Positions 51,043 through 61,708 are shown, counted from the first letter of the stretch. The stretch is DNA of 64,000 nucleotides from Gyrodactylus bullatarudis (GCA_012064415.1 SSNU01000294.1:661455-725454), one strand, 5' to 3'. Notes: a model not told the origin generated them from the letters alone. Program-made: numbers and translations.

Positions 51043-52530
51043 GTACAGCACTGTTGTGCTTTGGCCTTAGATGCTCCTTGACTCTTTCACCGTGTTTTCG
51101 TAGTTTGCCCGACATACTTTGAACCACATGGACAAGTGAAACGATAGATCCCTCCTTGCTTCTTAATCATTGGAATGGGATCTTTGTTATGTCCATTTAG
51201 AAGTTTGGTCGTTCTCTGTATGATTCGAAGTTTTCTGCCTAGAAACGTCTGTTTCGTGATTTAAGTAAATTTGTTACTCAATATTGACTTGGATGTGTCA
51301 CCTTTAAAAGGTAGTTTTAGGTAAATGGGTTCATCGTCTTCATCATCCGCTTCGTTGTGATTGGCTTTAGCATGAGCATGTTTGTCAATGAAAGCCTCCG
51401 GGTAACCATCCCTCATCAAAAGCGATTTCAGTTTGCATCTCTCTTCCTTCGCGTATTCTGCCGAGATTAGTCTTTCAATGTTCAAGAATTCATTTCTCAC
51501 TTTAAGGGAGAAGCTATAAAAAGGTAAAAACTGTGAAGTAGCATTCGTCTTCCTGTAGATTTTCGTCTTTCCAACTGATCCCTCACGAATAACTTCAAGT
51601 TGTAGAAAGCTCAGTCTTTCCTCCTTTTCACATTCGTTGGTGAAATCAATGTTTTCGTGCATACCATTGAGATGCCTTGACATGTTATTTATATTGCAAT
51701 CTTCGTTGACTAGAAGAAAGGTATCATCCAGGTACCTGATGTATAGACGTGAGCTGTTAATGATGGGCATCATAGAGGTTTGTTCAAGCGAGGCCAAAAA
51801 CTTGTCTGCTAATAATGGACCTATAGGGCTTCCCATAGCAACTCCATCGATTTGTTTGTAATAGACTCCTCCGAATTTGAAGTCAATGCTTTTCACTGTC
51901 ATGAATATCAGATCTCCCATTGTTTCCGGTGGAATTCTACAAAGAGAAGGGAATTTAATCATCTTATCCTTTATAAACTTAACTGTTTCTTTAAGGGGCA
52001 CGTTTGTGAACAGGGAAGTAACATCAAAGGACACCATTTTACATCCCTGGAAATTGGTCTGCCAAATCCTCTCTATGGCTTTCATTGCATTCGATACGGA
52101 ATAGGAGCATAATTGGTTTCTCAGTGCCATGAGATTGTCACTCAACCACTTGACTAAATTGTGTTGGGGACTCGATGACATATCTAATATGGGTCGAAAA
52201 GTTAATTCTGAAGTTTGTTTGTGGACTTTCAATGATGCAGAATCTTTTCCTGTCGGATAACAGTTCCTTACCTTTCATTATAATGACTATATAATTATAA
52301 AGTCAGGTTTTCGCACCAAACAGATACCAGTCCCCTTGTAGAGATGACATAACATGACTTCACGGTTCTGTCTGAGTTTGATTAGAGCTTCATAATGACA
52401 TTTTTGTAATTTGGGAGCATCTGGATTCCTTTGTCTGTATTGAACCCATGCATCGTTGACAACTGAATCGAATCTGTCTCTGTTTTGTTCCGATTTTGCC
52501 TGTATTGTTTTTGTGCTGGTAATAAAGTTT
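51043..52530 (-). mobile_element. Penelope-like retroelement 1, RT plus truncated GIY-YIG end
   Basis: Reading leftwards: an N-terminal region (about 52530-52310, with WVQYRQRNPDAPKLQK), a short patch with three stops near 52300-52260, then an open reverse-transcriptase frame to 51261. RT landmarks: FRPILDMSSSPQHNLVKWL, SFDVTSLFTNVPL (motif A), GVAMGSPIGPLLADKF (motif B) and YIRYLDDTF (catalytic motif C). After one in-frame stop (51258-51260) the frame resumes as GGIYRFTCPCGSKYVGQT, the start of the GIY-YIG endonuclease characteristic of Penelope elements, but it breaks off before the catalytic Glu/Asn part. The copy is inactive. Confidence 0.9.
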
Positions 52531-52615
52531 TGAAAAAGTTTTTTGCATAATTAATTTTGACAAAATATGTGATAATTAGGCAAGTGGTGTATATGATTTT
52601 TTGATAATTAACACT

Positions 52616-53653
52616 TTATTGGGTTGCTGCAAAGTACTTTGTGATCTGGTTATTAACCTCCACCTCTGCTCTGAGTCTCTGAAGTGGTTGTTGGGAGGAT
52701 TGAGGTTTAGCTTTGGGGAGGTTTATTGGCTTCACATAGTTCTTTTGTACACATAGAATTGGTTTCTCACAACTGATCAAATAAGCTTCAGCGCCTTTTA
52801 GCATGTTGACATAGTTTCCGTTAGGTTTGTAGATGATTTCAAATTTTTTAGGGGAAACGTCTGCCTTACATGTGGATAGGTGTTCTCTTACACCTGTTTT
52901 ACTTTTGTGTAGATGCTCATCTATACGTTCTTCCAGTCTTCTGGTCGTATGCTCAATGTACTCAGCATTAAATTGACATTTGAACTTATATACAACATTA
53001 GTCTGGTTTAATTCGTCAATTGGGTCTTTTGAGGAATTTTTCAACATTTTTTTTGTCTTGTACATTATTCTCAGGCTTGCATTCGGGTAAGCCTCGTTGA
53101 AAGCATTTGTTATTTTCTTCTGGAACGTCGAAACTGACTGGTCTACTTTGAACGGTAGGCTGAGAAAGACATTTCTCTCTGTTACTTCCTTGGGTTTGTT
53201 TTTGGGCATGTATAACTTGGTAAGTCTGTCATTGATCAATTCAATCGGGTAATCGTTGGCTAGAAATATGCTGATAAGTTTTTCTAATTCGTCTTCCAAA
53301 GCAGCTTCTGATACGATTCGTCTCACTCTTTTAGCCAGGGATGTGATCAGACCTCGTTTTTGTGATATTGGAACAAAGGAGTTGTAGTTGAGAAGTCTTC
53401 CTGTGAATGTGCTTTTTCTGTAGATTGATCAAGCCAGGGAGCCATCTTCTTTTCGGGACAGCAAAACATCCAGAAATGGGAGTTCTCCATTGTTTTCAGT
53501 TTCCATTGTGAACCTTATCTGCTGATGTGCTTCATTAAATTCGGATAATAGGTTATCAACATTACAATTATTTTCAACCATGATAAAAGTGTCATCCATA
53601 TAACGATAATAATGGATGTAAATAATTTTTGTAAATTTGTACTTATATGGCAT
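52616..53653 (-). mobile_element. Penelope-like retroelement 2, 5'-truncated, with one nonsense codon
   Basis: The frame runs from about 53653 to the terminal stop at 52616-52618, interrupted only by a TGA at 53426-53428. It begins within the RT just before motif C (YYRYMDDTF), continues through RT motifs D-E and thumb (GELPFLDVLLSRKEDGSLA) and ends in a nearly complete GIY-YIG domain (VVYKFKCQFNAEYIEHTTRR then LEERIDEHL, with a C-terminal ISCEKPILCV). GIY-YIG is degenerated to VYK-YIE. RT motifs A and B are missing, so the copy is 5'-truncated at about 53655 and cannot move by itself. Its RT differs enough from element 1 (YMDD versus YLDD, different flanks) to be a separate lineage. Confidence 0.88.
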
Positions 53654-53654
53654 G

Positions 53655-53700
53655 TATCACACTGATGAGTGTGCCCGAAATAAAGGCTTTATTTGTGAAA
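53655..53700 (+). ncRNA. Candidate type I hammerhead ribozyme
   Basis: On the plus strand the core CTGATGA (53662-53668) and GAA (53677-53679) are intact. Stem I pairs 53657-53661 with 53694-53698 (five Watson-Crick pairs); stem III pairs 53680-53684 with 53688-53692 (five pairs, three-base loop) and places U at 53692 and U at 53693 as the U-H cleavage dinucleotide. Stem II (53669-53676) is weak: G-C pairs at both ends with one mismatch between. Penelope-like elements are known to carry small type I hammerheads in their terminal repeats, which fits the location; the orientation is opposite to the adjoining element 2. Confidence 0.6.
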
Positions 53701-53922
53701 CTCTTGGCATCATCTTCTTAATTTTTTACAATGATAACTTCGGTGACTCAGCTCAAAACTAAGGTTACCCAACACCTCAATGAAAGCAATCATACCGAAG
53801 ACCAGTGTCGTCTGCTGAGAAACATAATCGACGATCTAGATAAGTCGGACACTACCGAGAAAATTCATAAAATTAATTTGATGAACTTTATTATCCTTTA
53901 TCTTAATAAATGCATTTAAAAG
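53701..53922 (+). mobile_element. Probable 5' end of a Penelope-like element, inverted relative to element 2
   Basis: About 30 bases after the hammerhead-like motif a plus-strand ATG (53731) opens a 62-residue frame (MITSVTQLKTKVTQHLNES...) ending at 53919. Hammerhead followed closely by a start codon matches the 5' organisation of Penelope-like elements, whose insertions often have an inverted 5' piece. The peptide itself is not diagnostic. Confidence 0.4.
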
Positions 53923-53984
53923 ATTTTGAGCATTGAGGGACATCCCGTTAAGTTTATTATTGACTCAGTACTATTCCGTTAAAA

Positions 53985-55320
53985 CTCCTACCAAAACATC
54001 TAAGGCATAAAGTGGACAAAAATCACGAAAAATCCCCTTGTCTGTACAACAGTTCACCCTTGCGCGTTCATGGCGCGGTAAAATCCAATACTTCCGGAAA
54101 CAACCGATTCGCGGTTACCGAGTTATTTGTCGTAGATGACGACAGAGAGCCTCTCGCAGGGTTGGATCTCATAAAGGATCTCAAACTGGCAGCATTTTGC
54201 CGAAGCCTACACATCGAATATAGCGGCATAACCGTTGAATTCAAGCTTCTTGCATAACCTATCAGCATGAAAGAAGAGGACGAAGAAGAGTTAAACTTTT
54301 TGTTATCCGAAGGCATAATTTTCAAGGTGGACAAACCCCTGGTGGCAACTCCTAAAGTTCCGATCCCCAAAATGAAAGGGTCAAGTCGTCCACTGCGCAT
54401 GTGTGGAGATTAACGCCTGGCGTTAAACAAAATGGTAGACGAGTCCGGTTACACAATACCCACTGCACAAGCAAGCGACAGCAGGGTCTACTCAGTCCTG
54501 GATCTCTCCGACGCTTACCTGCAGCTGAAGCTCGCGCCTGATAGCAAAAAATACACCACCATCTCTACACAAATGGGTTATTTCGGTTATAACTAGAGCA
54601 CCAAATTTGCTACTTTTGCTACTTTTTGGAACTTTATTCGCTACTTATGCTACTCGATGCTACTTTTTAGAAAAAAATGCTTCTTTTTACTACATCAAAT
54701 CAAATTTTAGCCGATAACACAAAGAAAATTTCATTACTCACCCTCTGATTGGTTAACGTCTACATGTATTTACTATGAATTCATTGGTTAATACACCGTC
54801 TATGGGGAATGTATATTTACCATGTCCATATATGGATGTAAAACCAGAGATGTGTTACTCGAATCAATTTCATTGGTCAATACCGGGTGTACTGTATTTT
54901 TTTAAACCAGCCTAGTTTGATTGCATTTATTGGCAGTCAATAATTATAAATAGATAACACTATACCTGTTATCAATCAAATTTGCTCATTTTTTCGAAAA
55001 TTTGAATTAGCTACTTTTAGCAATTTTGGTGCTACTTTTTGCCAAAAAATTAGCTACTTTTTTGGTGCTCTAGTTATAACACCTTGCAATTCGGCATCTC
55101 CTGCGCACCTCAGATGTTCCAGGAAGTAATGGACAAGTGCCTAGTAAGAGACCCAGAAATTAAGGCCTCGGGTTACAAGGTTGCAGCATACAGAGACGAC
55201 ATCATCATCGGAACTCGGACATCCGAAGAGAACAGAGAAGCTTTAGAATCGGTCAAGGAGAAGTTAAAAAAAAATTCAAAATAAATATCCAGAAAAATAC
55301 AATCTCCCCAATCAGCCGAG
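53985..55320 (+). mobile_element. Ty3/gypsy-type pol fragment, disrupted
   Basis: Broken coding sequence shows typical order: a protease-to-RT linker with FVVDDDREPLAGLDLIKD, then after a frameshift near 54258 EEELNFLLSEGIIFKVDKPL, a stop near 54410, YSVLDLSDAYLQLKLAP (RT motif A) and, beyond the inserted MITE, QFGISCAPQMFQEVMDKCL (motif B) and AAYRDDIIIGT (motif C; Y-x-D-D). RNase H and integrase are absent; the sequence fades out after about 55320. Stops and shifts show it is dead. Confidence 0.85.
54594..55072. mobile_element. Non-autonomous hAT-type MITE inside the Ty3 reverse transcriptase
   Basis: A 479-base insert begins with tagagcaccaaa and ends with its reverse complement. It is flanked by an identical 8-base direct repeat, gttataac, at 54586-54593 and 55073-55080. 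An 8-base target duplication and TAGNG-type inverted termini are diagnostic of hAT transposons. The insert has no coding frame and is built from subterminal gctactttt-like repeats in both halves and three ATTGGT boxes (near 54748, 54783 and 54871). The host reading frame is continuous if the insert and one duplication copy are ignored. Confidence 0.88.
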
Positions 55321-55439
55321 GACCTAAATGTGCTGTTAGCCTCGATAAGGCATTATGCAAAGTTCTGCCCATCCTTCTCCATAGTGACAAGCCCTATGTA
55401 TATTATACATAGTCATTGACTATTGTAAGACGCAACCTG

Positions 55440-56420
55440 CCAAAATAAGAAGATTCTGTGGTCTCCTGGACAGACAATCGACCAGGATTATAAGAACTAT
55501 TTATCGACTCCGTATTCAATGAAACTACTTGGATGGTTTTCGTGAGTGCCATCAGGAAGTACATAAAACCTGAAACCTTTCCCATGGCTAGCAAAGGAAA
55601 CCTCTTTAATGTGAAGCAAGGCAGTCTGACCCTCAAGCAACACGTTAATAAACTTATTGACCTAGCTAGTGAAGCTGAGCTTGGTAAATAACTGATCAAA
55701 GTGCAATTGCTTCGTGGCATTAATGACCAGAAGATGAGGTCAAAGCTTAGTACCTTGGATGACAAGCTATCTCTTGATGACTTTGTTAAGAAAATGTATG
55801 CCTTTGAAAAAAAGTTTCAAAATGATGAAGAGATGTCTGTAAATATGTTACACAGTGAGATATCAGAGCAAGTCAACTCAATTGTGGCTAATAGAAAATA
55901 CTCAAGGGACAACCTGTTTTGCCGTAATTTCAATGTCAATGAATACAACCCTGATTCTATTAGAAAATATGCCAAGTGCCGCTGATGCAAGAGAAAAGAA
56001 CACCTTCCGAGTGAATGCAACAGAAGACTCAATCAAAAAGCTGTTACTAATTCTATTGAATCTAGTTTTGTTGAATCTAATGTTGTCGATAACTCAATAA
56101 AGCACAATTACCTCTACTTGTTTATCGGCTCACTTAAATACATTCAGGTGACCATAAATGGAATTTGTGCTAAGGTATTAGTTGACAGTGGTAGTGCAGT
56201 GAACCTTGTTCCTAATTGGTTTGTTGACAAATACAACCTTGAGTGTGTTGAACTCACTGAACCTATTCATTTTGCTGGTGTTGATGGATCCAATGTATTT
56301 ATAAGGAGACTGCTAGTAAATGCAAAATTTGTGTACAATAACGAAAGTCTTTTAACATCATTCATGGTTTCTCGACTGAACAAATTCATAATCAAAAGAG
56401 AGACTTCGGAGCAGATTTGA
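55440..56420 (+). mobile_element. LTR-retrotransposon gag-protease remnant
   Basis: A frame with two or more stops encodes a gag-like helical region (NVKQGSLTLKQHVNKLIDLA, LRGINDQKMRSKL), a zinc knuckle in the C-x2-C-x4-H-x4-C spacing at about 55977-56022 (interrupted by a TGA between its first two cysteines), and a retroviral-type aspartic protease (about 56118-56400) with the active-site motif VLVDSGSAVNLV. It lies downstream of the pol fragment although gag normally precedes pol, so it is a separate insertion. Confidence 0.8.
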
Positions 56421-56469
56421 TGATAATGATATAAATTTCCTTAATTATGAATCATCTAAAAAAGGGAAA

Positions 56470-57073
56470 TTTTTGCAAAATATTTAAACCTTTGGGACGA
56501 AGAATTGAAGAAATCTAAGAAGAAAATTATTTTATTCATCGACAACGCGCCAAGTCATTGTAATGAAAACTTCAATTTGTCCAATATAATTTTAAGAAGA
56601 ATTCATTATAATGAACTGTTAATTAACAATAATACTAAAAAATAATGATAATTTTTTTAAGTTAAAATCCCTGCTTCCCAACTGCACTTCAGTATGTCAA
56701 CCAATAGATGCTGGTATCATATGATCTTTCAAATGTGCTTATCGGCGTTTACTAGAAGAAGTTAGAACAGACAGAAAAATTAAATTAAAAGATATAAAAA
56801 AACAAATCAATATAAAAGAAATCCCTTTACATCGCCAAAGAAGCATGGGATAATGTTGAGACGAAGAAAATTGTAAACTGCTTTAGAAGTTTAAAATTTG
56901 TTGATATTACAAATGAAGAAAAGCCAATAGGCATAACTCGAGAAATGAATATAATATTTAACTTTCTAATATCTCGCAAGAAGAATGTTATGCTCAAACA
57001 GTTTACCGAAACCGAAATTTGGCGTAAAATTGAAAAAGAAAAAATTGATGATATTTTTGATTTTAATGAATAA
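56470..57073 (+). mobile_element. Tigger/pogo-type DDE transposase remnant
   Basis: Frameshifted segments carry the C-terminal half of a pogo-superfamily transposase: KKIILFIDNAPSH (second catalytic Asp with N-A-P-S-H), LPNCTSVCQPIDAGI (family: L-P-P-N-T-T-S-x-x-Q-P-L-D-Q-G-I), SFKCAYRRLLEE, and AKEAWDNVETKKIVNCFRS (family: A-W-x-x-V-x-x-x-T-I-x-N-C-F). The N-terminal DNA-binding part and first catalytic Asp are missing, and the stops mean it is inactive. Confidence 0.8.
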
Positions 57074-57159
57074 ATTAATTTATTTTTACGTAAAAATGTG
57101 GTATGTTTATAGCCTAGAGTTGGTGAGAATTGGAAGAAAAATTGGTTAGAAAAATACTC

Positions 57160-57235
57160 AAATTCTATTGGTTGTTGGTTTTCTTGCATATGATTGGTCA
57201 ACCTGATGAGGACCAGAGAGGTATAAATATAGATT
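57160..57235 (+). promoter_or_regulatory. CCAAT-plus-TATA promoter-like module (1)
   Basis: Two inverted CCAAT boxes (attggttg at 57168 and gattggtca at 57193) are followed about 25 bases later by a good TATA box (gaggtataaatatag, about 57217-57231). No recognisable coding region follows. The same arrangement recurs at several places in the last 10 kb. Confidence 0.4.
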
Positions 57236-57261
57236 TGGTATGAAAATAATTCATCCAGTTA

Positions 57262-57320
57262 GGTTCACATGGATATAGTAATAACCAGTGATCACATTGC
57301 TAGTAGGTTTAATTTCTAAT
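57262..57320 (+). repeat. Dispersed repeat, copy A
   Basis: The segment gttcacatggatatagtaat and the next ~38 bases match 61082-61140 with few differences (two copies of one unknown family). It lies directly downstream of promoter-like module 1. Confidence 0.6.
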
Positions 57321-60139
57321 ACTCCCTTTAGTTCAATAATCGTAAAAACGATATGAATTAATTTGTACTGTTAAATTGAATTGCGTTGAATAATGAAATC
57401 CAAATGGACTATAAATAAATAAATCTATAAAATTGACATATTCTTAAAACTATTCGATGTAAGTGCATCTTTTTAAAGAATAATAAAATCAAGATCAACC
57501 TGATAAATATACATGTTACAATATTTGAGAACTCCTCCCAATGTATAGGTTGTAGAAAATATGTATTGTGGTCGACAAACTAAAGATTTTACTTAAAAAT
57601 CCCGTTTTTTTAGCCATTTAATAATCTAGAAAGAGGAATAAATTTACTATCCGATCATATGAAAAAAATTTTTAAAAATGTGTTTGAAAATATAAAAAAA
57701 GAAATTTACATTTTTCATTCATTTGTAAAACGAAAAATAAAGTTTTTAGTTATTTATAAAGCAATTTATGATCTCGAGAAAATTTTGGCTTTAACATTTT
57801 TGTACGTTATTATTCATTTTTATTCAACTTTTGGTAGGAATGAAGGATAGAGAAGAAAAGAAAAAAAGAGGAGGGGCTGGTTAGAATTTTCGAATGAAAT
57901 CATAGTTTTTTGAAATCATCATTCTATAGATTCTCTTTGATTCGGGGTTAAACTTTAACTCTGAAATCTTTCGTACATAACTAACCAGATTTACTCAGCT
58001 CATGTAGAATTTCATCCTCTTTTAAATGGAACAATTTTCTTTCGAGATGAATACTTAAAAAAAAATTCTTTCAATGATGGTTTAAAACTATACTCGAATA
58101 TCATTGGTCAATGAGATTTGGGGCAGAAAGGTATATGTAGGAATAAACCAAAGGAGCAGAGCTATCGCGAGGCGTTTTCTATCCAATTCACCGTATTATG
58201 TATCGATTATTCCTATATACAGATTTTTACCGATGGAAATGGATCCAGTATCTACAAGAAGACAATAAGTATCAGAAAATTTATAAATTCAGGCTAAAAT
58301 AGTTTTTCATTGTTGAAAAAAATGTAAAAAAACTTGAATCTAAAACTTATAAAAGGCTCTAAACTCATTTGAAAGGTTTAGAGAAAAACAAGCGTGTATT
58401 TGAGTGATAAACGTTATATTTCGCCTAAATACTAATTATAGTTATAATTATTAATTGGGACCATTGGTTCATTTCCATTTAAGAGGGTGAGGTTAGATAC
58501 ACTGCTCTCGGCTTTTTGATTACTTTTGTCTTTTTAGAAAAACAGCCACTGTGTATTTTCGGTTTTCATTCTGTTGTTTAGCAGTTTTTCTTCTCTTCCT
58601 TTTTCACTAATTATAGGTTTGCTGATGATTTAATTAAACGGGAAAATTTTTTTTAGATATGTGTCTTCCTTTTGAGTGTAGACTCCAGTAATAATTATTA
58701 TATTTAATAACTTCTAAGTTGTAATTTTCTTATATATATAAATTATGAGTAATATATAAAACTGTACATAATTTCTTAGAAAGTTGAAGATCGAAATAAA
58801 GTATCTGGTTCATTTGGCAATTGAAATTAAAATAGGAATTTACAAAATCGTAAATCTCTGTAAATTCGTTAATAATCTGTTTTATGAAGATGGGAATAGA
58901 GAAGGAAAATGGAATATATCAAATATACAAAGGTTGATGACATAAGAGTTTTTAGTTCTATGGCTAGGTTGGCAAGAAATAGATTCAATTTGAATTTACT
59001 GAGAATGCATATCTGCGTACCCAGAGGGGTTTATGAGATCATTTTATAGACAGAACACATTGTACATTGTACAAGCGTCAGATAGTAAGTTTGAGGATAA
59101 TCTCAGCAAGTACAATTCTCTAATTCACTGTTAGTAGTTATAACACTTTACCCTAGATTTAAAAAGGATTGTCACCAATAGGTGTGATAGACTACGTGGG
59201 AATACCCCCTTCTTTTAAATCTCAAAAAGTGTCGCGAAAGTTATTTTTATCAGAAAATTCGAAAAGTTTACAGATCTTTAGAAAAAAAACTATAGAAATA
59301 ACTAATATCGTATACGATACTAAAATGATCAGCAATTTACGCTCTATTCAGCAATATGTTCAAAAAAAATTTGAAATTTTAAGAAAAAATGTGTCAATAT
59401 GAAAATTTTATAGTAGGCATCAAAAAATCTTTTTTTTAAATTATAATGGAGGAAAAAGGGTAAGCCTATCTTAGAGGACATACTGTATATTTTCGCTAAG
59501 ACTGACCAATTATCTATATGTGATAAATGTCTGCATTTTGTTGATCCTCGCATAAGGCCACAATAAATTATTTTAATCTGATTAATTTTGGCTTCAACTG
59601 AATATGTTGAGGGAAGATGGTGCAAAATCGATAAACCTACTTGGACAAGATGGTTTTGCGGAATGCTTTATCACAAAAAAAATTCTCACCGATAAATCAA
59701 GTGCATAAAGATGATAAATTATTTCTGGTTATTCCCAGGTAGAAAGCTCAAACTAATCTCGAAAACATCAAAGCTCCTCTGTTGTCAATACATAGATAAA
59801 ATCCAAAAAGCTGAAAGAAGCTTTTAAAATAGTTTGGTTATTTTCTAATATAAGCTTCTCCTACTAATATTCAATGAATATTTCAGATTCCATCATGGAT
59901 CAACGATCTTCCTATCAATCCCTGCTTTGATTTATCGGTTGGTAGGGTACTCAAATGTTATTAGTCGATGAAATAAATGTAATCGTGTTAAAATTTCTTA
60001 GTGAATTAACTGGAGAATTTTATTATCTTTCGAATGATAAAAAATTATTTAGATTACCAGTATTATTTTTGCAACCAGTATATCTTATAGAACAAAATTT
60101 AAATCATTTTTTATTCAACTAGAATTCCCTCTGATATTA
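57321..60139. other. Mobile-element-derived or intergenic DNA without recognisable genes
   Basis: AT-rich sequence with a few open frames of 60-80 codons (57659-57850, 59169-59402) that start or end without splice support and match no family I know. A promoter-like module lies at 58085-58140. Confidence 0.4.
58085..58140 (+). promoter_or_regulatory. CCAAT-plus-TATA promoter-like module (2)
   Basis: Contains cgaatatcattggtcaatga, ggggcaga and then ggtatatgtag. It closely matches the outer ends of the long-inverted-repeat element (61536-61590 reversed, and 63240-63285), so it is probably a solo terminus of the same family. Confidence 0.45.
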
Positions 60140-60388
60140 TTCTTTTAGAAATAATTCCTATAAATTTTCCGTTTTTACAGGGTTTTATTTAGGAAAAAAC
60201 TTTTCATATTCATAATATTTTTCTCTAGATGGATTTTGACCCTGTAAGAATTTAAGAATAGAAATTCTTTTAGAAATAATTCCTATAAATTTTCTATTTT
60301 TACAGGCTTTTATTTAGGAAAAACTTTTCATATTAATAATATTTTTCTCTAGATGGATTTTGACCCTGTAAGAATTTAAGAATAGAAA
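60140..60388. repeat. 125-base tandem direct duplication, two copies
   Basis: Copy 1 is 60140-60264 and copy 2 is 60265-60388. They differ by only a few substitutions and one single-base deletion, so the duplication is recent. Each copy holds the block gatggattttgaccctgtaa near its end. Confidence 0.9.
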
Positions 60389-60714
60389 TAATTAAAAATA
60401 AACATTATTTACCAACGATTAAAGTTATTAGATCTCTTTTCTATATTATTTTTTATGAGAAGATTGTCAATATAATTTTGATCTAGAGAGAGACATACGG
60501 TTTATATTCTCGATGAAGATTGGCAATGTTATCGTTCTAATGGAGTATAGATTTCTATCCTCCCAAAAACAAGTTGTAAATTTGATATTAAAGTGATTAC
60601 CTAACTGAACATTCTAGAAATTCATCAATCATCAATGTAATTTATCTGTGTTAATCATATAAGTGTGGTCACTGCTTATTAGAATATCCATGAGATCTAA
60701 TCCAAATTCTAACA

Positions 60715-61080
60715 TCTAGGTTAACTTGATGGAGCTTGTCTTCTCACACCTAGTGCTTTGCTTATAGGTTTGATGTCTAAAAAAATTACATTGTGCTTAT
60801 TTACAAAAAACCAGTGTGTAGGTGGTGTCAATACCATGGGAGTGTTGAGTAATATGAGACGAACTGGGGTTCTGGCCCAGTGGTTAGAAGCATTGCCTCA
60901 CAACGGTGAAGATCTGGGTTCGAATCCTGGCTATGGTGTACCGAAGAGTCCAAACAAGGACGTAACGCGTCTACATCTGCCAGAGTGAGTTGAATATTAT
61001 TTGACTCTCTTATGGAATTCACACTTTCTTATCCGAATTTCTAACATCTAGGTGTGAGAAGACAATCTCCATCAAGTTAG
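60715..61080. repeat. Inverted repeat flanking a SINE
   Basis: The arm at about 60715-60753 (ctaggttaacttgatggagc ... cacacctag) is the reverse complement of 61048-61080. The SINE lies between the arms. A related segment, aggttt(g/a)atgtctaaaaa, occurs just beyond each of the two arms (60765 and 61120) in the same orientation. Confidence 0.65.
60868..61035 (+). mobile_element. tRNA-derived SINE
   Basis: The head has a good box A (tggcccagtggttag, about 60876) and a perfect box B (ggttcgaatcc, about 60918), the internal RNA polymerase III promoter of tRNA genes. The acceptor and anticodon arms do not complete a functional tRNA. A body of about 90 unrelated bases follows (gacgtaacgcgtctacatct ...). 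A plus-strand open frame crossing it is incidental. Confidence 0.75.
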
Positions 61081-61081
61081 A

Positions 61082-61308
61082 GTTCATATGGATATAGTAA
61101 TTACCAGTGACCACACTTTGCTAGTAGGTTTAATGTCTAAAAACACTGTAATTTCTACAAGTTGCTTATTTACGATAATTTTAAATTTATTCGTACGAAA
61201 ATATTGTCGAACCAAACCAAATCGATGTCTCCACAAGGAGTTGGCAAATAAATTAGTATTCAAAGGTCGTGATGTCCACATCAAAAGCAAGCAGATTGCG
61301 AAAATCTG
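61082..61308 (+). repeat. Dispersed repeat, copy B, with a 58-codon open frame
   Basis: 61082-61140 matches 57262-57320. From an ATG at 61131 a 58-codon frame ends ELANKLVFKGRDVHIKSKQI-AKI at 61308. I do not recognise it. Basic composition and a V-x-I-x-x-K-x-I pattern faintly recall the end of a histone fold, too weak to name. Confidence 0.35.
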
Positions 61309-61708
61309 AAGAATTCTGAATTAGATGTTGTAACTCCCACCCATTGCTCTGCAAAAGTAATGAGCTGATCCAGAGATGAATTTTACAACCAGTTCCGCAC
61401 CCTAGCTCCGAAGCTAGTTGCGATGTCAAAATGAACCAATGGAAGGTCCCAAATAGAGCTTTGTTATAGTACAGTCAATAAGATAGATAACGCCTTGAAA
61501 TAAATGTTCAAGTTAATAGTTCTGTTAGTTATACCTCTCTGCCCCATTTTCATTGACCAATGATATTCGAGTATCAAATTAAAGGTAGAATTATCATTAT
61601 CCCTTCGATTCACTCTCAACTTTAAGGATCCATATCTTTACAATTTCTCAAAACTCAATAGATAACTAAACATCTTTTAATAGCAAATTTTCCATTCTTT
61701 CTTATAGT

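Noticed and set aside
53985..56420. One intact LTR retrotransposon
   Set aside because: The gag-protease part lies downstream of the RT part and no LTR pair is visible, so these are separate broken copies.
57195..57220. Second hammerhead-like CTGATGAG
   Set aside because: No GAAA and no pairing stems follow; the core match alone is not enough.
58150..58310. 54-codon frame after promoter-like module 2 considered as a histone H3 remnant
   Set aside because: Only scattered residues agree and the spacing is wrong; not supportable.
60758..60988. 76-residue frame over the SINE
   Set aside because: It reads through the tRNA-derived head and has no protein similarity; it is a by-product of the SINE.
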